Assembly (NCBI RefSeq): GCF_014652535.1
Contig: NZ_BMYZ01000001.1
Location: forward strand, 2,108,001-2,172,000
Length of the DNA: 64,000 nucleotides
Origin: Cellvibrio zantedeschiae
GTDB taxonomy: Bacteria > Pseudomonadota > Gammaproteobacteria > Pseudomonadales > Cellvibrionaceae
Direction of reading: 5' to 3'
Shown piece by piece: positions 53,501 to 63,067 of the stretch. Under the pieces are notes generated by a model. That model worked only from the letters and a program-made list of their open reading frames with translations, searched no databases and was not told the origin of the DNA. Position 1 is the stretch's first letter. Each line of letters opens with the position of its first letter. The translations under genes and the position numbers were made by a program.

Positions 53501-56500
53501 GCGCGTTACCGCGGTTGCCACTTCTGCAATCGCACGTACTTGCGTTGATAAGTTTGCCGCAAGTTGGTTTACGTTTTCAGTCAAATCTTTCCAGGTACCG
53601 GCAGCACCTGGCACCGATGCCTGTCCACCGAGCTTACCTTCCACACCCACTTCACGGGCTACCGTAGTCGCCTGATCCGCGAATACCGCTAGGGTGTCCG
53701 TCATTTCGTTGATTGTGTTAGCGAGCGCCGCAATTTCACCTTGCGCTGCTACGGTCAGTTTTTTCTTAAGGTCGCCGTTTGCTACGGCGGTTACTACCCC
53801 GGCGATACCGCGCACCTGTGCGGTCAAGTTCGCCGCCATGAAGTTCACGTTATCGGTCAAATCTTTCCAGGTACCCGCAGCACCTTCTACCTGGGCCTGT
53901 CCGCCGAGCTTACCTTCGGTACCTACCTCACGCGCCACACGGGTTACTTCCGACGCAAACGAGGAGAGCTGATCCACCATCACGTTGATGGTGTTTTTGA
54001 GTTCGAGAATTTCGCCTTTTACGTCCACCGTAATTTTCTTGGACAAGTCACCACGCGCTACCGCCGTGGTTACTGCAGCGATGTTACGCACCTGGCCCGT
54101 CAGGTTGGATGCCATGAAGTTCACGTTATCGGTCAAATCCTTCCAAGTACCCGATGCACCGGGAACGTTTGCTTGTCCGCCCAAGCGCCCTTCTGTACCT
54201 ACCTCTCTTGCCACACGGGTTACTTCCGATGCGAATGAACGCAACTGATCCACCATGGTGTTAATCGTGTCTTTGAGCTGGAGAATTTCGCCTTTCGCGT
54301 CAGCCGAAATTTTCTTGGAAAGGTCACCGTTAGCCACCGCCGTGGTTACGTCCGCAATGTTACGCACTTGCGAGGTGAGGTTACCGGCCATGGAGTTCAC
54401 CGAGTCGGTCAAATCCTTCCAGGTTCCCGCCACACCCGATACGTTTGCTTGGCCGCCGAGCTTACCTTCGGTACCTACCTCTCTTGCCACACGGGTTACT
54501 TCCGATGCGAACGAGGAAAGCTGATCCACCATCACGTTGATGGTGTCTTTGAGTTCGAGAATTTCGCCTTTAGCATCCGCCGTAATCTTTCTGGACAAAT
54601 CGCCCTTGGCCACCGCGGTAGTTACGTCCGCGATGTTACGCACCTGACCGGTCAGGTTCGAAGCCATGAAGTTCACGTTATCGGTCAAATCTTTCCAGGT
54701 TCCGCCCACGCCTTTTACTTGCGCCTGGCCGCCGAGCTTACCTTCCGTTCCCACCTCACGCGCCACACGGGTTACTTCCGAAGCGAAGGAGTTGAGCTGG
54801 TCCACCATGATATTAATGGTGTTTTTCAGTTCGAGAATTTCGCCTTTTACGTCCACGGTGATTTTTTTGGAGAGGTCACCGTTCGCCACCGCCGTGGTTA
54901 CATCCGCAATGTTCCGCACCTGACCCGTCAAGTTACCGGCCATGGAGTTCACCGAGTCGGTGAGGTCTTTCCACGTCCCCGCAACACCGAGTACGTTTGC
55001 TTGCCCGCCGAGCTTACCTTCTGTACCCACCTCCCTCGCCACACGGGTTACTTCCGATGCAAACGACGAGAGCTGATCCACCATCACGTTGATAGTGTCT
55101 TTCAGCTCCAAAATTTCGCCTTTAGCGTCCGCCGTGATTTTCTTGGAGAGGTCGCCTTTCGCTACCGCTGTTGTAACGTCAGCAATGTTCCGCACCTGAC
55201 CAGTCAGGTTAGATGCCATGAAGTTCACGTTATCGGTCAAGTCCTTCCAGGTACCACCCACGCCGCGCACCTGCGCTTGGCCGCCGAGCTTACCTTCAGT
55301 ACCTACCTCACGCGCCACACGGGTTACTTCCGATGCGAAAGAGTTGAGCTGGTCCACCATGATGTTGATGGTGTTTTTGAGCTCGAGAATCTCGCCTTTT
55401 ACGTCCACCGTGATTTTTTTGGAAAGGTCGCCATTCGCCACCGCAGTCGTTACCTCGGCGATGTTACGCACCTGACCCGTCAAGTTACCCGCCATGGAGT
55501 TCACCGAGTCGGTGAGGTCTTTCCAGGTGCCCGCAACGCCAAGTACGTTTGCCTGGCCGCCGAGCTTACCTTCGGTACCCACTTCCCTTGCCACACGGGT
55601 TACTTCCGATGCGAAGGAGTTGAGCTGGTCCACCATCACGTTGATGGTGTTTTTGAGTTCGAAAATCTCGCCCTTTACGTCCACGGTGATCTTCTTCGAC
55701 AAGTCACCATTCGCTACCGCTGTAGTTACTTCAGCGATGTTCCGCACCTGACCCGTCAAGTTACCAGCCATGGAGTTCACCGAGTCGGTCAAATCTTTCC
55801 AGGTACCGGCCACGCCCGATACGTTAGCTTGGCCGCCGAGCTTACCTTCGGTACCCACCTCTCTCGCTACCCGCGTTACCTCTGACGCGAACGAAGACAG
55901 CTGATCCACCATCACGTTGATGGTGTCTTTCAATTCAAGGATTTCGCCTTTTACGTCTACCGTAATTTTCTTGGACAAATCGCCCCGCGCCACCGCCGTG
56001 GTTACCTCAGCGATGTTCCGCACCTGACCCGTCAGGTTTGATGCCATAAAGTTCACGTTATCGGTCAAGTCTTTCCAGGTTCCACCCACGCCTTTTACTT
56101 GAGCCTGGCCACCGAGCTTACCTTCCGTACCCACCTCACGCGCCACACGAGTTACTTCCGACGCGAATGACGAGAGCTGATCCACCATCACGTTGATGGT
56201 GTTTTTCAATTCGAGGATTTCCCCTTTTACGTCCACCGTGATTTTTTTGGAGAGATCGCCCGTCGCCACCGCTGTGGTTACGTCAGCAATGTTCCGCACC
56301 TGCGATGTGAGGTTACCGGCCATGGAGTTCACCGAGTCGGTCAAATCCTTCCAGGTTCCCGCGACACCTTTTACCTGCGCCTGACCGCCCAACTTACCTT
56401 CGGTACCTACCTCTCTCGCCACACGAGTTACTTCCGATGCAAACGAGGAAAGCTGATCCACCATCACGTTGATGGTGTCTTTGAGCTGGAGAATTTCACC

Positions 56501-57454
56501 TTTTACATCCACCGTAATTTTCTTGGACAAGTCGCCGTTCGCCACCGCCGTGGTTACCTCGGCAATGTTCCGCACCTGCCCCGTAAGGTTAGATGCCATG
56601 AAGTTCACGTTATCGGTCAAGTCCTTCCAGGTACCACCCACGCCCGGTACATAGGCTTGCCCGCCGAGCTTACCTTCCGTACCTACCTCACGCGCCACAC
56701 GGGTTACTTCGGATGCGAATGAACGCAGCTGGTCCACCATGGTATTGATGGTGTCTTTCAATTGGAGAATTTCGCCGCGCACGTCCACGGTGATTTTTTT
56801 AGAGAGGTCGCCGTTCGCCACCGCTGTGGTTACGTCAGCAATATTACGTACTTGCGATGTGAGGTTACCGGCCATGGAGTTTACGGAGTCAGTCAAATCC
56901 TTCCAGGTACCCGCTACGCCGGGCACGTTTGCCTGGCCGCCAAGCTTACCTTCTGTACCTACTTCCCTTGCCACACGGGTTACTTCCGAGGCAAATGAAG
57001 AAAGCTGTTCCACCATGGTGTTAGCGGTAGATGCCGCGCGTAAGAATTGCCCCTTCAATGGGCGACCATCTACATCCAACTCCATGGTTTGCGACAAATC
57101 ACCTTTTGCCACTGCACCAATTACCCGCGCCATTTCAGTGGTCGGGCGCACAAGGTCATCAATCAAGGTATTTACAGATTTAACGATAGTCGCCCAACCG
57201 CCAACCATGGACGGTATAACCGCACGCTGCGTAAGGCGACCTTCACGGCCCACCACGCGGCTTACATCGGTAATACCACGGGACAGGAGCTCGTTAGATT
57301 CGATAATCTCATTCAAGGTGTCAGCAATCTTGCCTGCCATGCCGGTCAAATCAGCAGGCATACGCGCCGAAAAATCACCTCTTTTTAGAGCCGTGAGCAC
57401 GTGCAACAAGACTTTGCTATCAAGCTCGTTGTCAAACTCTACAGTCGTATCCAT
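50588..57454 (-). CDS. Giant soluble hybrid histidine kinase: poly-HAMP, GAF, HisKA, HATPase, three receivers
   Basis: 2288 residues without signal peptide or membrane helix. Two divergent HAMP-like units (residues about 20-180) lead into thirteen 92-residue repeats (about 183-1380), each with a canonical HAMP ([20 protein letters not shown]) and a HAMP-like partner ([14 protein letters not shown]...[11 protein letters not shown]). Then a GAF domain (about 1385-1520), a coiled coil (about 1525-1590), HisKA with phosphorylated His1593 in [11 protein letters not shown], HATPase ([26 protein letters not shown]), and three receivers. Receiver 1 has Gly1942 where the phosphorylated Asp should be; receivers 2 and 3 keep Asp2073 and Asp2220. 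This is the architecture of fungal group III (Nik1-type) osmosensors. It is flanked by RR-GGDEF-EAL (52 bases) and CheR-like genes in one operon. Confidence 0.97.
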   Translation of the reverse strand: MDTTVEFDNELDSKVLLHVLTALKRGDFSARMPADLTGMAGKIADTLNEIIESNELLSRGITDVSRVVGREGRLTQRAVIPSMVGGWATIVKSVNTLIDDLVRPTTEMARVIGAVAKGDLSQTMELDVDGRPLKGQFLRAASTANTMVEQLSSFASEVTRVAREVGTEGKLGGQANVPGVAGTWKDLTDSVNSMAGNLTSQVRNIADVTTAVANGDLSKKITVDVRGEILQLKDTINTMVDQLRSFASEVTRVAREVGTEGKLGGQAYVPGVGGTWKDLTDNVNFMASNLTGQVRNIAEVTTAVANGDLSKKITVDVKGEILQLKDTINVMVDQLSSFASEVTRVAREVGTEGKLGGQAQVKGVAGTWKDLTDSVNSMAGNLTSQVRNIADVTTAVATGDLSKKITVDVKGEILELKNTINVMVDQLSSFASEVTRVAREVGTEGKLGGQAQVKGVGGTWKDLTDNVNFMASNLTGQVRNIAEVTTAVARGDLSKKITVDVKGEILELKDTINVMVDQLSSFASEVTRVAREVGTEGKLGGQANVSGVAGTWKDLTDSVNSMAGNLTGQVRNIAEVTTAVANGDLSKKITVDVKGEIFELKNTINVMVDQLNSFASEVTRVAREVGTEGKLGGQANVLGVAGTWKDLTDSVNSMAGNLTGQVRNIAEVTTAVANGDLSKKITVDVKGEILELKNTINIMVDQLNSFASEVTRVAREVGTEGKLGGQAQVRGVGGTWKDLTDNVNFMASNLTGQVRNIADVTTAVAKGDLSKKITADAKGEILELKDTINVMVDQLSSFASEVTRVAREVGTEGKLGGQANVLGVAGTWKDLTDSVNSMAGNLTGQVRNIADVTTAVANGDLSKKITVDVKGEILELKNTINIMVDQLNSFASEVTRVAREVGTEGKLGGQAQVKGVGGTWKDLTDNVNFMASNLTGQVRNIADVTTAVAKGDLSRKITADAKGEILELKDTINVMVDQLSSFASEVTRVAREVGTEGKLGGQANVSGVAGTWKDLTDSVNSMAGNLTSQVRNIADVTTAVANGDLSKKISADAKGEILQLKDTINTMVDQLRSFASEVTRVAREVGTEGRLGGQANVPGASGTWKDLTDNVNFMASNLTGQVRNIAAVTTAVARGDLSKKITVDVKGEILELKNTINVMVDQLSSFASEVTRVAREVGTEGKLGGQAQVEGAAGTWKDLTDNVNFMAANLTAQVRGIAGVVTAVANGDLKKKLTVAAQGEIAALANTINEMTDTLAVFADQATTVAREVGVEGKLGGQASVPGAAGTWKDLTENVNQLAANLSTQVRAIAEVATAVTRGDLSRSIQVEARGEVSDLKDNINEMIRNLKETTQKNAQQDWLKTNLARFTRMLQGQRDLETVTSLILSELAPLVSAHHGVFYMMDGRNKDSRLRMIASYGYRSSRKLPTSFLPGEGLVGQCAIEKNRIWLTDVPVDYIQVSSGLGSSAPNNIVVIPILFESEVKAVIEIASLDRFTETHLSFLDQLMESIGAVLNTIEANSRTESLLTQSQSLAQELQQTNQELAEKARLLSEQNIEVERKNSEVEQAKMALEEKASQLALSSKYKSEFLANMSHELRTPLNSLLILAQQLSDNPSGNLSDKQVEFAKTIHGSGSDLLTLINDILDLSKIESGTVTLEISEYRFQAIRSYVERTFRHMAEAKQLEFQIDLANSLPPAMMTDTTRLQQILKNLLSNAFKFTSRGRVTLHIGLIRSGWTVDHPTLSQADAVLAFAVSDSGVGIPSDKLQLIFEAFQQADGSTARRYGGTGLGLSISRELARLLGGEIKVESEVDAGSTFTLFLPYHRASGKSDVLSQSNALYMPALPPNVIYTRSSNSETVIDAEYTSVQKSAIVPLSPDAEQNFDDRALIAEGDPAVLIVEDNSERAKMLLNAAREQNFKGIVTSSGDAVLTLARDYLPSAVMLGSQMDEANGYAILERLKRDPATRHIPVHIISRLAAEEVNSQDQERERSLTLGAISHLAEPITQESLQAEFQRIQRYLIRDKRSLLVVEDDEIQRNSIMELIGTEDVHIYAVGSGKEALKALGESHFDCVVLDLTLPDMNGFDVLEAMSEDEVMRDVPVVVYTAKDLNRKEITKLKRIAKTVVVKDARSPERLLNETSLFLHRAHASMPEQQRKMIDAIQEADGGLSGRSVLIVDDDLRNIFALSSVLERQNMKVSFAENGRDGIEVLQKDPSIEIVLMDIMMPEMDGYDTMRAIRKIPRFKSLPIITLTAKAMKGDKDKCIAAGASDYITKPVDVAQLLSLMRVWLH
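53440..57010 (-). repeat. Thirteen in-frame tandem repeats of 276 bp (HAMP pairs)
   Basis: The TCAAATCTTTCCAGGT-like block recurs every 276 bp at 53581, 53857, 54133, 54409, 54685, 54961, 55237, 55513, 55789, 56065, 56341, 56617 and 56893. Two unit classes alternate: class A ([20 protein letters not shown]) and class B ([20 protein letters not shown]), in the order A B A B A A B A B A B, then two diverged units near the GAF domain. Units 6-7 and 8-9 are nearly identical pairs, evidence for a recent 552-bp duplication. Confidence 0.95.
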
Positions 57455-57506
57455 AAAATATCTCCGAGCTCGATGGAGCTACCGAAAGTTATACATTATT
57501 AAAAAT

Positions 57507-59390
57507 TTAGGCCGAACAACTCAGCGCAGTGGTGAGTTGCAACCGTTGTAGCAGATCATCTGCAGGTAAGGGTTGGCTAAAAAAGCCGCCCTGATATTCA
57601 TCGCAACCCAGGGCTTTTAACGCATCGAATTGTTCTTGTGTTTCCACACCATTAACAAGCACATGCAAATTAAACGCACGCGCCATAGCCATAAGTGCAT
57701 ACACAATTGAGGTATCACCGGGAAATGCAGTTTGCGCCGGCAAAAAATTATATTGTTTGCCGGAGCTGTGCATTAAGCGTGGATCAATCTTTACTTCCGC
57801 GATAGGCAAAGCTTTTAATGCGGCAAGCGAACAAAAACCTGCACCGAATCCATCTAAAATAATACTCACGCCGCCATCGCTCAATTCACGAAAAATAGCT
57901 GCCGCTCTGGCCAAATCATTCACCACGGCAGATTCACAAATTTCAAACTGGAAGCTGGAAGGTTCCACCTCGCACTCTTGCATAGCGAGTGCAATGTTTC
58001 CAAAAAAATCCGGTTGTAAATGCGCAATATCTAAATTGATAGCAATAGGCAAATTAAAGCCTGGAATTAATTTTTTCCACGCCTGCATTTGCTTACAAGC
58101 GGCGTTGATGACCCAATCACTCACACGTGAAGCCTGGGTACTTTGCGCAACACGCCCAAGAAAATAATCAGGTGCTAACAAGCCATCGCGCGGATGATGC
58201 CAATACAAAAGCGCTTCAATACCCGTAGGCCTGCCAGATTCAATTTCAATTTTTGGTTGATAATAAAGCTCGAATTGATTGTCTTTTATGGCGAGCAAAA
58301 CTTCCTGCTCAAACTGGGTACGTAAACGCTCTGTCGCATTTAGTTCTTCGTGAAAAAATTGTATGGAACCACGTTGCTGTTGTTTGGCGTGGTACATGGC
58401 AAGGTCTGCGTTTTTTAATAATTCTTCTGCCGAGCTACCGTCTTCCGGGTAAAAACTAATGCCTATAGTGGTAGATGTTTTCACCTTTTGCGAACCAATC
58501 ACCATAGGCTCAAGATGCGCATTAACAATTTTTCTGGCGACTTTAACTACGTCAGACGTGTCAGAAAATCCTTCCAGCAAAATTACAAACTCATCACCAC
58601 CCAAACGCGCCACCAAATCTGATTCGCGCACAGCGGTGGTTAAATGATTCGCAACCCGCTTTAAAAGTTCATCCCCAGCTTCATGGCCATGGGTATCGTT
58701 AATTTCTTTGAATTTATCCAAATCCAAAAACATTAATGCAAGGCCTTCGCCGCGCCGCGCCGCCTGAACGATAGAATGTTTTAAACGCTCCAACAGCGAA
58801 CGGCGATTAAACAATCCTGTAAGCGTATCGCGCGTTGCTAATTCGGTAGCACGCTGCTCTGCAATACGGCGCTCATGCACTTCTGTTTTAAGGGCGATGT
58901 TAACGCGTTCAAGATCCTGCATGCGCTGGATGCGCAAATCAGTATTAATGGCTTCTAGCTCAATAGTCTTACGCTCGAGCTCGATATTTTTTTGATTGAG
59001 CTCAACAAATACGGCAACTTTAGATTGCACAATTTTTGGAATGAGCGGCGCAAATAAATAATCGGCTGCGCCTTTTTGATAGCCTTTCAGGCGGTTGAAT
59101 TCATCGCCGTAATAGGCGGTGACAAAAATAATAGGAACAGATGCCGAACGTGGGTGTGCGTGAATAGCTTCCGCTGTTTCAAAACCATCCATTGTCGGCA
59201 TGCTGATATCGAGCAAAATCACGGCAAAATTGTGTTTCAAAACCTTGCGCAGCGCTTCCTCACCCGACTGTACGGTGAAGACTTCGTATTTCGGGTTCTC
59301 GGGGTCCTCCAACATACCGGCCAGCGCCAGCAAGGTTGAGGCGTCATCGTTGACTATTAAAACCTTGGGAAGTGACTCTTCAGATTGCAT
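57507..59390 (-). CDS. Response regulator with GGDEF and degenerate EAL domains
   Basis: 627 residues from ATG 59390. Receiver ([20 protein letters not shown]; Asp in [13 protein letters not shown]), a coiled-coil linker, a GGDEF domain with intact [13 protein letters not shown], and an EAL domain. The EAL part keeps [19 protein letters not shown] and VKIDPRLM but the DDFG loop reads LDGFGAGF and the EGVE motif reads VNGVETQEQ, so phosphodiesterase activity is doubtful. Likely a diguanylate cyclase controlled by phosphorylation. It is the first gene of the poly-HAMP kinase operon and the natural phosphoacceptor partner. Confidence 0.93.
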   Translation of the reverse strand: MQSEESLPKVLIVNDDASTLLALAGMLEDPENPKYEVFTVQSGEEALRKVLKHNFAVILLDISMPTMDGFETAEAIHAHPRSASVPIIFVTAYYGDEFNRLKGYQKGAADYLFAPLIPKIVQSKVAVFVELNQKNIELERKTIELEAINTDLRIQRMQDLERVNIALKTEVHERRIAEQRATELATRDTLTGLFNRRSLLERLKHSIVQAARRGEGLALMFLDLDKFKEINDTHGHEAGDELLKRVANHLTTAVRESDLVARLGGDEFVILLEGFSDTSDVVKVARKIVNAHLEPMVIGSQKVKTSTTIGISFYPEDGSSAEELLKNADLAMYHAKQQQRGSIQFFHEELNATERLRTQFEQEVLLAIKDNQFELYYQPKIEIESGRPTGIEALLYWHHPRDGLLAPDYFLGRVAQSTQASRVSDWVINAACKQMQAWKKLIPGFNLPIAINLDIAHLQPDFFGNIALAMQECEVEPSSFQFEICESAVVNDLARAAAIFRELSDGGVSIILDGFGAGFCSLAALKALPIAEVKIDPRLMHSSGKQYNFLPAQTAFPGDTSIVYALMAMARAFNLHVLVNGVETQEQFDALKALGCDEYQGGFFSQPLPADDLLQRLQLTTALSCSA

Positions 59391-59441
59391 GCAATATGGA
59401 CCTTCCAAAAAATGATGATTAATCCCTTTTACCCATAACAC

Positions 59442-59952
59442 TAAGGGTACATTTGGAGCTCGTTGGTAATGGGTATTTATAAGGCTTTTTTTTGGCGCAT
59501 TTTCTATTTAAAAGAGTGTCGGCCGATATGAAGTCTAGCTCACAAAAGTGTCCGCCAATCTACTATTGTATTTCTATTGCATTGCATTCCAATGAACCAG
59601 GTTAACACCTGCTGGGCAGTAAAACCTGATTGGGATTTTTAATAATTAAGGCGCCACATATAGTGCGCATGGAGCCAATTTCACCTCTGTTCGCTAGCGC
59701 ACATAACTACCAAAAATAAACCCCTTATACTGTCGCTCTAGGCGCCAAATCCATTTACATATCTGGCCGGTGCCACATAATGATTAGGCTAATCTTAGCT
59801 CTTGTACCTTGTGAAAACTTCACGATTATAAAAACACTGTGACAGTATTCGCGATAAATATTCACCGGCAATCGTCGGTAAAACCAAACTTGATAAAGTT
59901 AATTGCACTTTTGATATTCATTAAAATATTTTCATAAGCTGGTAATAAGAAC
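59442..59952. other. Gene-free stretch of about 510 bases between divergent operons
   Basis: It separates the minus-strand signalling operon from the plus-strand HTH-DUF5985 genes and must hold both promoters. Small palindromes are GATTA-GGC-TAATC (59782-59794) and GTGAA-AAC-TTCAC (59811-59823), possible protein-binding sites. No ORF, RNA gene or repeat family was recognised. Confidence 0.4.
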
Positions 59953-60336
59953 TTGCCCAGAATATCCAATGAGCTTCGTCGCTTCATTCATTCAATTGCT
60001 TCGATCCCGCATCTTGAGGCAATGCTTTTACTGCACCAATCTCCTGCGCAACCGTGGGATGGCGATGCTATTGCAAAACGTCTTTACCTAAACCAGCAAG
60101 ACGCAACTCAAATGTTAAAAGACCTGCACGCTAGTGGAATTTGTGCGGCCCTCCCCGACAAAGAAGGATATTTCGTTTATGCTCCAGCAACGAATGAACT
60201 CACAGGATTAATTGATCAGCTTGCTATTTTTTACGCCAGCAACTTAATTGAAGTGACAAATATGATTCATTCAAGGGCTAACGCAGGTCGGATGCATTTA
60301 TTTGCCGACGCATTCAAATTTAACAAGGATAAATAA
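59953..60336 (+). CDS. Small winged-helix-type protein upstream of DUF5985 genes
   Basis: 127 residues from a TTG start. Residues about 20-75 (HLEAMLLLHQSPAQPWDGDA, IAKRLYLNQQDATQMLKDLH, ASGICAALPDKEGYFVYAPA) look like a DNA-binding winged helix. The end contains a helical stretch (LTGLIDQLAIFYASNLIEVT). No recognised family name. The stop overlaps the next gene's start (TAATGG), so it is translationally coupled to two DUF5985 genes and may regulate them. Confidence 0.75.
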   Translation: MPRISNELRRFIHSIASIPHLEAMLLLHQSPAQPWDGDAIAKRLYLNQQDATQMLKDLHASGICAALPDKEGYFVYAPATNELTGLIDQLAIFYASNLIEVTNMIHSRANAGRMHLFADAFKFNKDK

Positions 60337-60590
60337 TGGCTGCTGTAATTTACGCATTGTGTGCCGGAACCTCTCTCTTGTGTGCGATTTTGCTGCTACG
60401 CGGCTATTTTAAAAGCCGCTACCGCTTATTAATGTGGGCGGGGTGGTGTTTTATTTTCGTCACCATCAATAATTTATTGGTGATTGCAGACAAGTTTTTA
60501 GTTCCCGATTACAACCTGTTAAACCTGCGACTTTCGATGGCGCTCGCGGGTCTTATTTTATTATTGTATGGATTGATATTTGATGAGTAA
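60336..60590 (+). CDS. DUF5985 small membrane protein (first copy)
   Basis: 84 residues, three membrane helices: VIYALCAGTSLLCAILLLRG, LLMWAGWCFIFVTINNLLVI and LNLRLSMALAGLILLLYGLI. RYRLLMWAGWCF after the first helix and the paired arrangement are typical of DUF5985. Overlaps both neighbours. Function unknown. Confidence 0.85.
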   Translation: MAAVIYALCAGTSLLCAILLLRGYFKSRYRLLMWAGWCFIFVTINNLLVIADKFLVPDYNLLNLRLSMALAGLILLLYGLIFDE

Positions 60591-60867
60591 TGACATGAGC
60601 GAATTACTACTGGGCGCCATAGCAACTTGCTGTTTTATTGCAGGCTTGTTTTTTTTGCGATTTTGGAAAACCACCCATGACAGGTTCTTCCTGTTCTTCG
60701 CACTATCTTTTTTGATTGAAGCGGTAAACCGCGTTTCCCTGGTTATCTTTTTTGACTTGCGGGAGGGTTCGCCCGTTTACTATTTAGTAAGATTCGTGGC
60801 TTACAGCTTTATTGTGATTGCGATATTGGACAAAAACCGACAGAACAAACAAAAAAATAACGAATGA
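60583..60867 (+). CDS. DUF5985 small membrane protein (second copy)
   Basis: 94 residues from ATG 60583 (ATG 60595 is possible). Three helices: LLLGAIATCCFIAGLFFLRF, FFLFFALSFLIEAVNRVSLV and YYLVRFVAYSFIVIAILDKN. FWKTTHDRFFLFFALSFLIE corresponds to the RYRLLMW region of the first copy. The two likely form a heteromeric membrane unit. Terminator at 60914. Confidence 0.85.
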   Translation: MSNDMSELLLGAIATCCFIAGLFFLRFWKTTHDRFFLFFALSFLIEAVNRVSLVIFFDLREGSPVYYLVRFVAYSFIVIAILDKNRQNKQKNNE

Positions 60868-60913
60868 CTATAGGAAAGAACTTAAGGTAAAAGAAAAAAC
60901 ACGAACTAAAAAA

Positions 60914-60940
60914 ATGCGGGGCATAACCCCGCATTTTTTA
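60914..60940. terminator. Bidirectional terminator
   Basis: ATGCGGGG (60914-60921), loop CATAA, CCCCGCAT (60927-60934), with A7 before and T6 after. It sits between the DUF5985 operon and the convergent metallo-beta-lactamase-fold gene. Confidence 0.9.
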
Positions 60941-60959
60941 TAAACGCACAACCAGCCTC

Positions 60960-61934
60960 TTAGCGCATTTGTGTAAAGTTTACGGGAACCCACTGGTAAG
61001 ACTTGCCAGATTTTTTCAAGTGACCAAGCCCTGGAAACTGAATGTGAGACGCCCCCACCAATGCGCCCTGCTGGGCAGCCTCTGTAAAAACTTTTTCACG
61101 CATTTTTGCAGCTTCTTTTTGGTCGGTATCAAATGCAATAGTTACTTCTGGATTATCCAGTTGCACAGCGGCTACGTGAATCAAGTCGCCAATCAATAAT
61201 AATTTTTGACCTTCACTTTCCACCACATAAACGGTATGGCCCTCGGTATGTCCATAAGTTGAATAGGATTTCACACCGGGCACCAACTCGGAACTACCTT
61301 TAAACAAATCAACTTTCTTGGCTGCAAGATAAGGATTCAAAGAATCCATTGCGCCTTGGTACATTCCTTTTTTATCTGCTGGCGCTTTTTCCATATTGGC
61401 CGCGCTTAACCAATAAACTGATTCGCGTTGATCGGCGTGAACGGTAGCTTTAGGAAAATTTATGGCACCCTTGGTTGCCAAACCGCCAACGTGATCGCCA
61501 TGCATATGCGTAATAAAAATATCGTCAATTTGCTCTGGTTGATAACCGGATGCTTTCAGGTTTGCGATAAGTTTGCCCAAGGTAGGACCAAACAAACCGC
61601 CAGCGCCCGTATCAATCAATACCAACTTGCTACCGGTATTAATCAGGTAGGCATTCACAGAGGTTTCCACGGGTGTTTTAAGGAAGGCTTTTGCCAAAGC
61701 TTCTGTCGTTTTTGCTTCGGGCTCCACCAATAACTTTTCCATGGGCAAATCAACGGTGCCATCGCTAAGCGCGGTGACTTCATATGTGCCCAGCATAAGG
61801 CGGAAATAACCCGGTGCCGGGGTTTTGGCCAAGGGCGCTGCCGCCATTGCAGCCGTGCTACCTAAGGTCATCAAAGCGGCAGAAGATAATAGCGATGCAG
61901 CGAGCGCCAGGTTTTTAAATTTGCTGATAAACAT
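60960..61934 (-). CDS. Secreted metallo-beta-lactamase-fold hydrolase
   Basis: 324 residues with a signal peptide (SKFKNLALAASLLSSAALMT, cleavage near AMAAAP). MBL motifs: FITHMHGDHVGGLA (HxHxDH), LINTGSKLVLIDTGAGGLFG, STYGHTEGHTVYVVESEGQK (His) and LLLIGDLIHVAAV (Asp) plus GASHIQFPGLGHL (His). It resembles the AHL-lactonase/quinolone-hydrolase-like MBL branch; substrate unknown. Divergent from a LysR gene that probably controls it. Confidence 0.9.
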   Translation of the reverse strand: MFISKFKNLALAASLLSSAALMTLGSTAAMAAAPLAKTPAPGYFRLMLGTYEVTALSDGTVDLPMEKLLVEPEAKTTEALAKAFLKTPVETSVNAYLINTGSKLVLIDTGAGGLFGPTLGKLIANLKASGYQPEQIDDIFITHMHGDHVGGLATKGAINFPKATVHADQRESVYWLSAANMEKAPADKKGMYQGAMDSLNPYLAAKKVDLFKGSSELVPGVKSYSTYGHTEGHTVYVVESEGQKLLLIGDLIHVAAVQLDNPEVTIAFDTDQKEAAKMREKVFTEAAQQGALVGASHIQFPGLGHLKKSGKSYQWVPVNFTQMR

Positions 61935-62098
61935 AGACTTTCCTTTGGCTTGCTAGCCACTTGTGGGTTTAGAAATGTGTGTTGCGAGATAAATATAGTA
62001 AAAGCTGTCGACGGGAAAATTGTATTTCGTTGCCATAAACAGCACAATAAACAAAAATGCAAACCATCTTTGCGAATTATGCAATACAGGATTTATCA

Positions 62099-63058
62099 AT
62101 GCTCGACGCTATTCGTGTTTTCCTTGCCGTAGTTAATACCCGCAGCCTTTCCAAAGTCGCCAAAGACGAAGGCATAGCCGTTTCATCGGTATCGCGAAAA
62201 ATAGATGCCCTGGAAACTGAACTGGGTTTTAAATTATTTCACCGCACATCCCGGTTGGTCATGCTTACAGATTCTGGCGAACAATTTTTACCACGCGCAA
62301 AAAATATTCTGTTGGAACTGGAAGAAGCCAAAAATGCCATGTCGGCGTTAAGTGCAGACCCAAAAGGTTTGCTTACGGTTACTGCACCCGCTTCGTTTGG
62401 CAGGCTCTATGTTGCGCCTGCTGTAACGACATTTTTAAAACGTTATCCGCTAATGGAAATTGAATTAAATATTAGCGACGAAATTATTGATTTATCTGCA
62501 CACCGAATTGATGTAGCCGTTCGCATTGGCACGCTACCCGATAGCGATTTGGTGGCGACGCGCCTCGCGCCATTCAAACGACTGGTTTGCGCAAGCCCCG
62601 ATTATATTGCGCGCCATGGCCGCCCTCAAACGCCAGAGGATTTGCTGCAACACAACTGTCTCTCTGCCGCAACAAATCGCACTGTCGCTGGCCTGTGGTG
62701 CTTCCCCAATGTTAACAAAGGTGCACCTCTGGCGGTGCATGGAAATTTCCGCTCCAACGATACTCACTCGCTGTTGCTCGCGGCGGTAAACGGCATTGGC
62801 GTAGTTCATCTTGCAGATTGGCTGCTAAGCGATATGATCGTTTCAGGACAATTAATTTCGCTTTTTCCAGAAACCGCAACCGAATTCTCCAAAAACAACG
62901 CAGCAAAAAGCTCAGCTAAAATTGAACCCGGAATTTACGCTGTGCGTATGCCCGGGCGCTCACACGCCGCTAAAGCACAATTATTTATTGATCATTTGCG
63001 TAGCGAATTTGGTGAGCCCGCGTTTTGGGAAAAAGCCATAAGCGCAATTTCAACCTAA
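62099..63058 (+). CDS. LysR-family transcriptional regulator
   Basis: 319 residues from ATG 62099 with AGGA seven bases ahead. N-terminal HTH: MLDAIRVFLAVVNTRSLSKV, GIAVSSVSRKIDALETELGF, FHRTSRLVMLTDSGEQFLPR. The effector domain begins GLLTVTAPASFGRLYVAPAV and RIDVAVRIGTLPDSDLVATR, as in the group related to DNA-binding CrgA/PA-type regulators. Divergent from the MBL gene; classic LysR arrangement with a shared 165-base promoter. Confidence 0.93.
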   Translation: MLDAIRVFLAVVNTRSLSKVAKDEGIAVSSVSRKIDALETELGFKLFHRTSRLVMLTDSGEQFLPRAKNILLELEEAKNAMSALSADPKGLLTVTAPASFGRLYVAPAVTTFLKRYPLMEIELNISDEIIDLSAHRIDVAVRIGTLPDSDLVATRLAPFKRLVCASPDYIARHGRPQTPEDLLQHNCLSAATNRTVAGLWCFPNVNKGAPLAVHGNFRSNDTHSLLLAAVNGIGVVHLADWLLSDMIVSGQLISLFPETATEFSKNNAAKSSAKIEPGIYAVRMPGRSHAAKAQLFIDHLRSEFGEPAFWEKAISAIST

Positions 63059-63067
63059 AAAATTATT

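Noticed and set aside
54368..55885. 505-codon open frame on the plus strand opposite the poly-HAMP repeats
   Set aside because: It repeats with the same 276-bp period as the real gene and exists only because the antisense frame of one repeat lacks stops; no ribosome site or protein family.
53440..57010. Regular repeats suggestive of a CRISPR array
   Set aside because: The period is 276 bp, the repeats are in frame and code for HAMP domains; no spacers.
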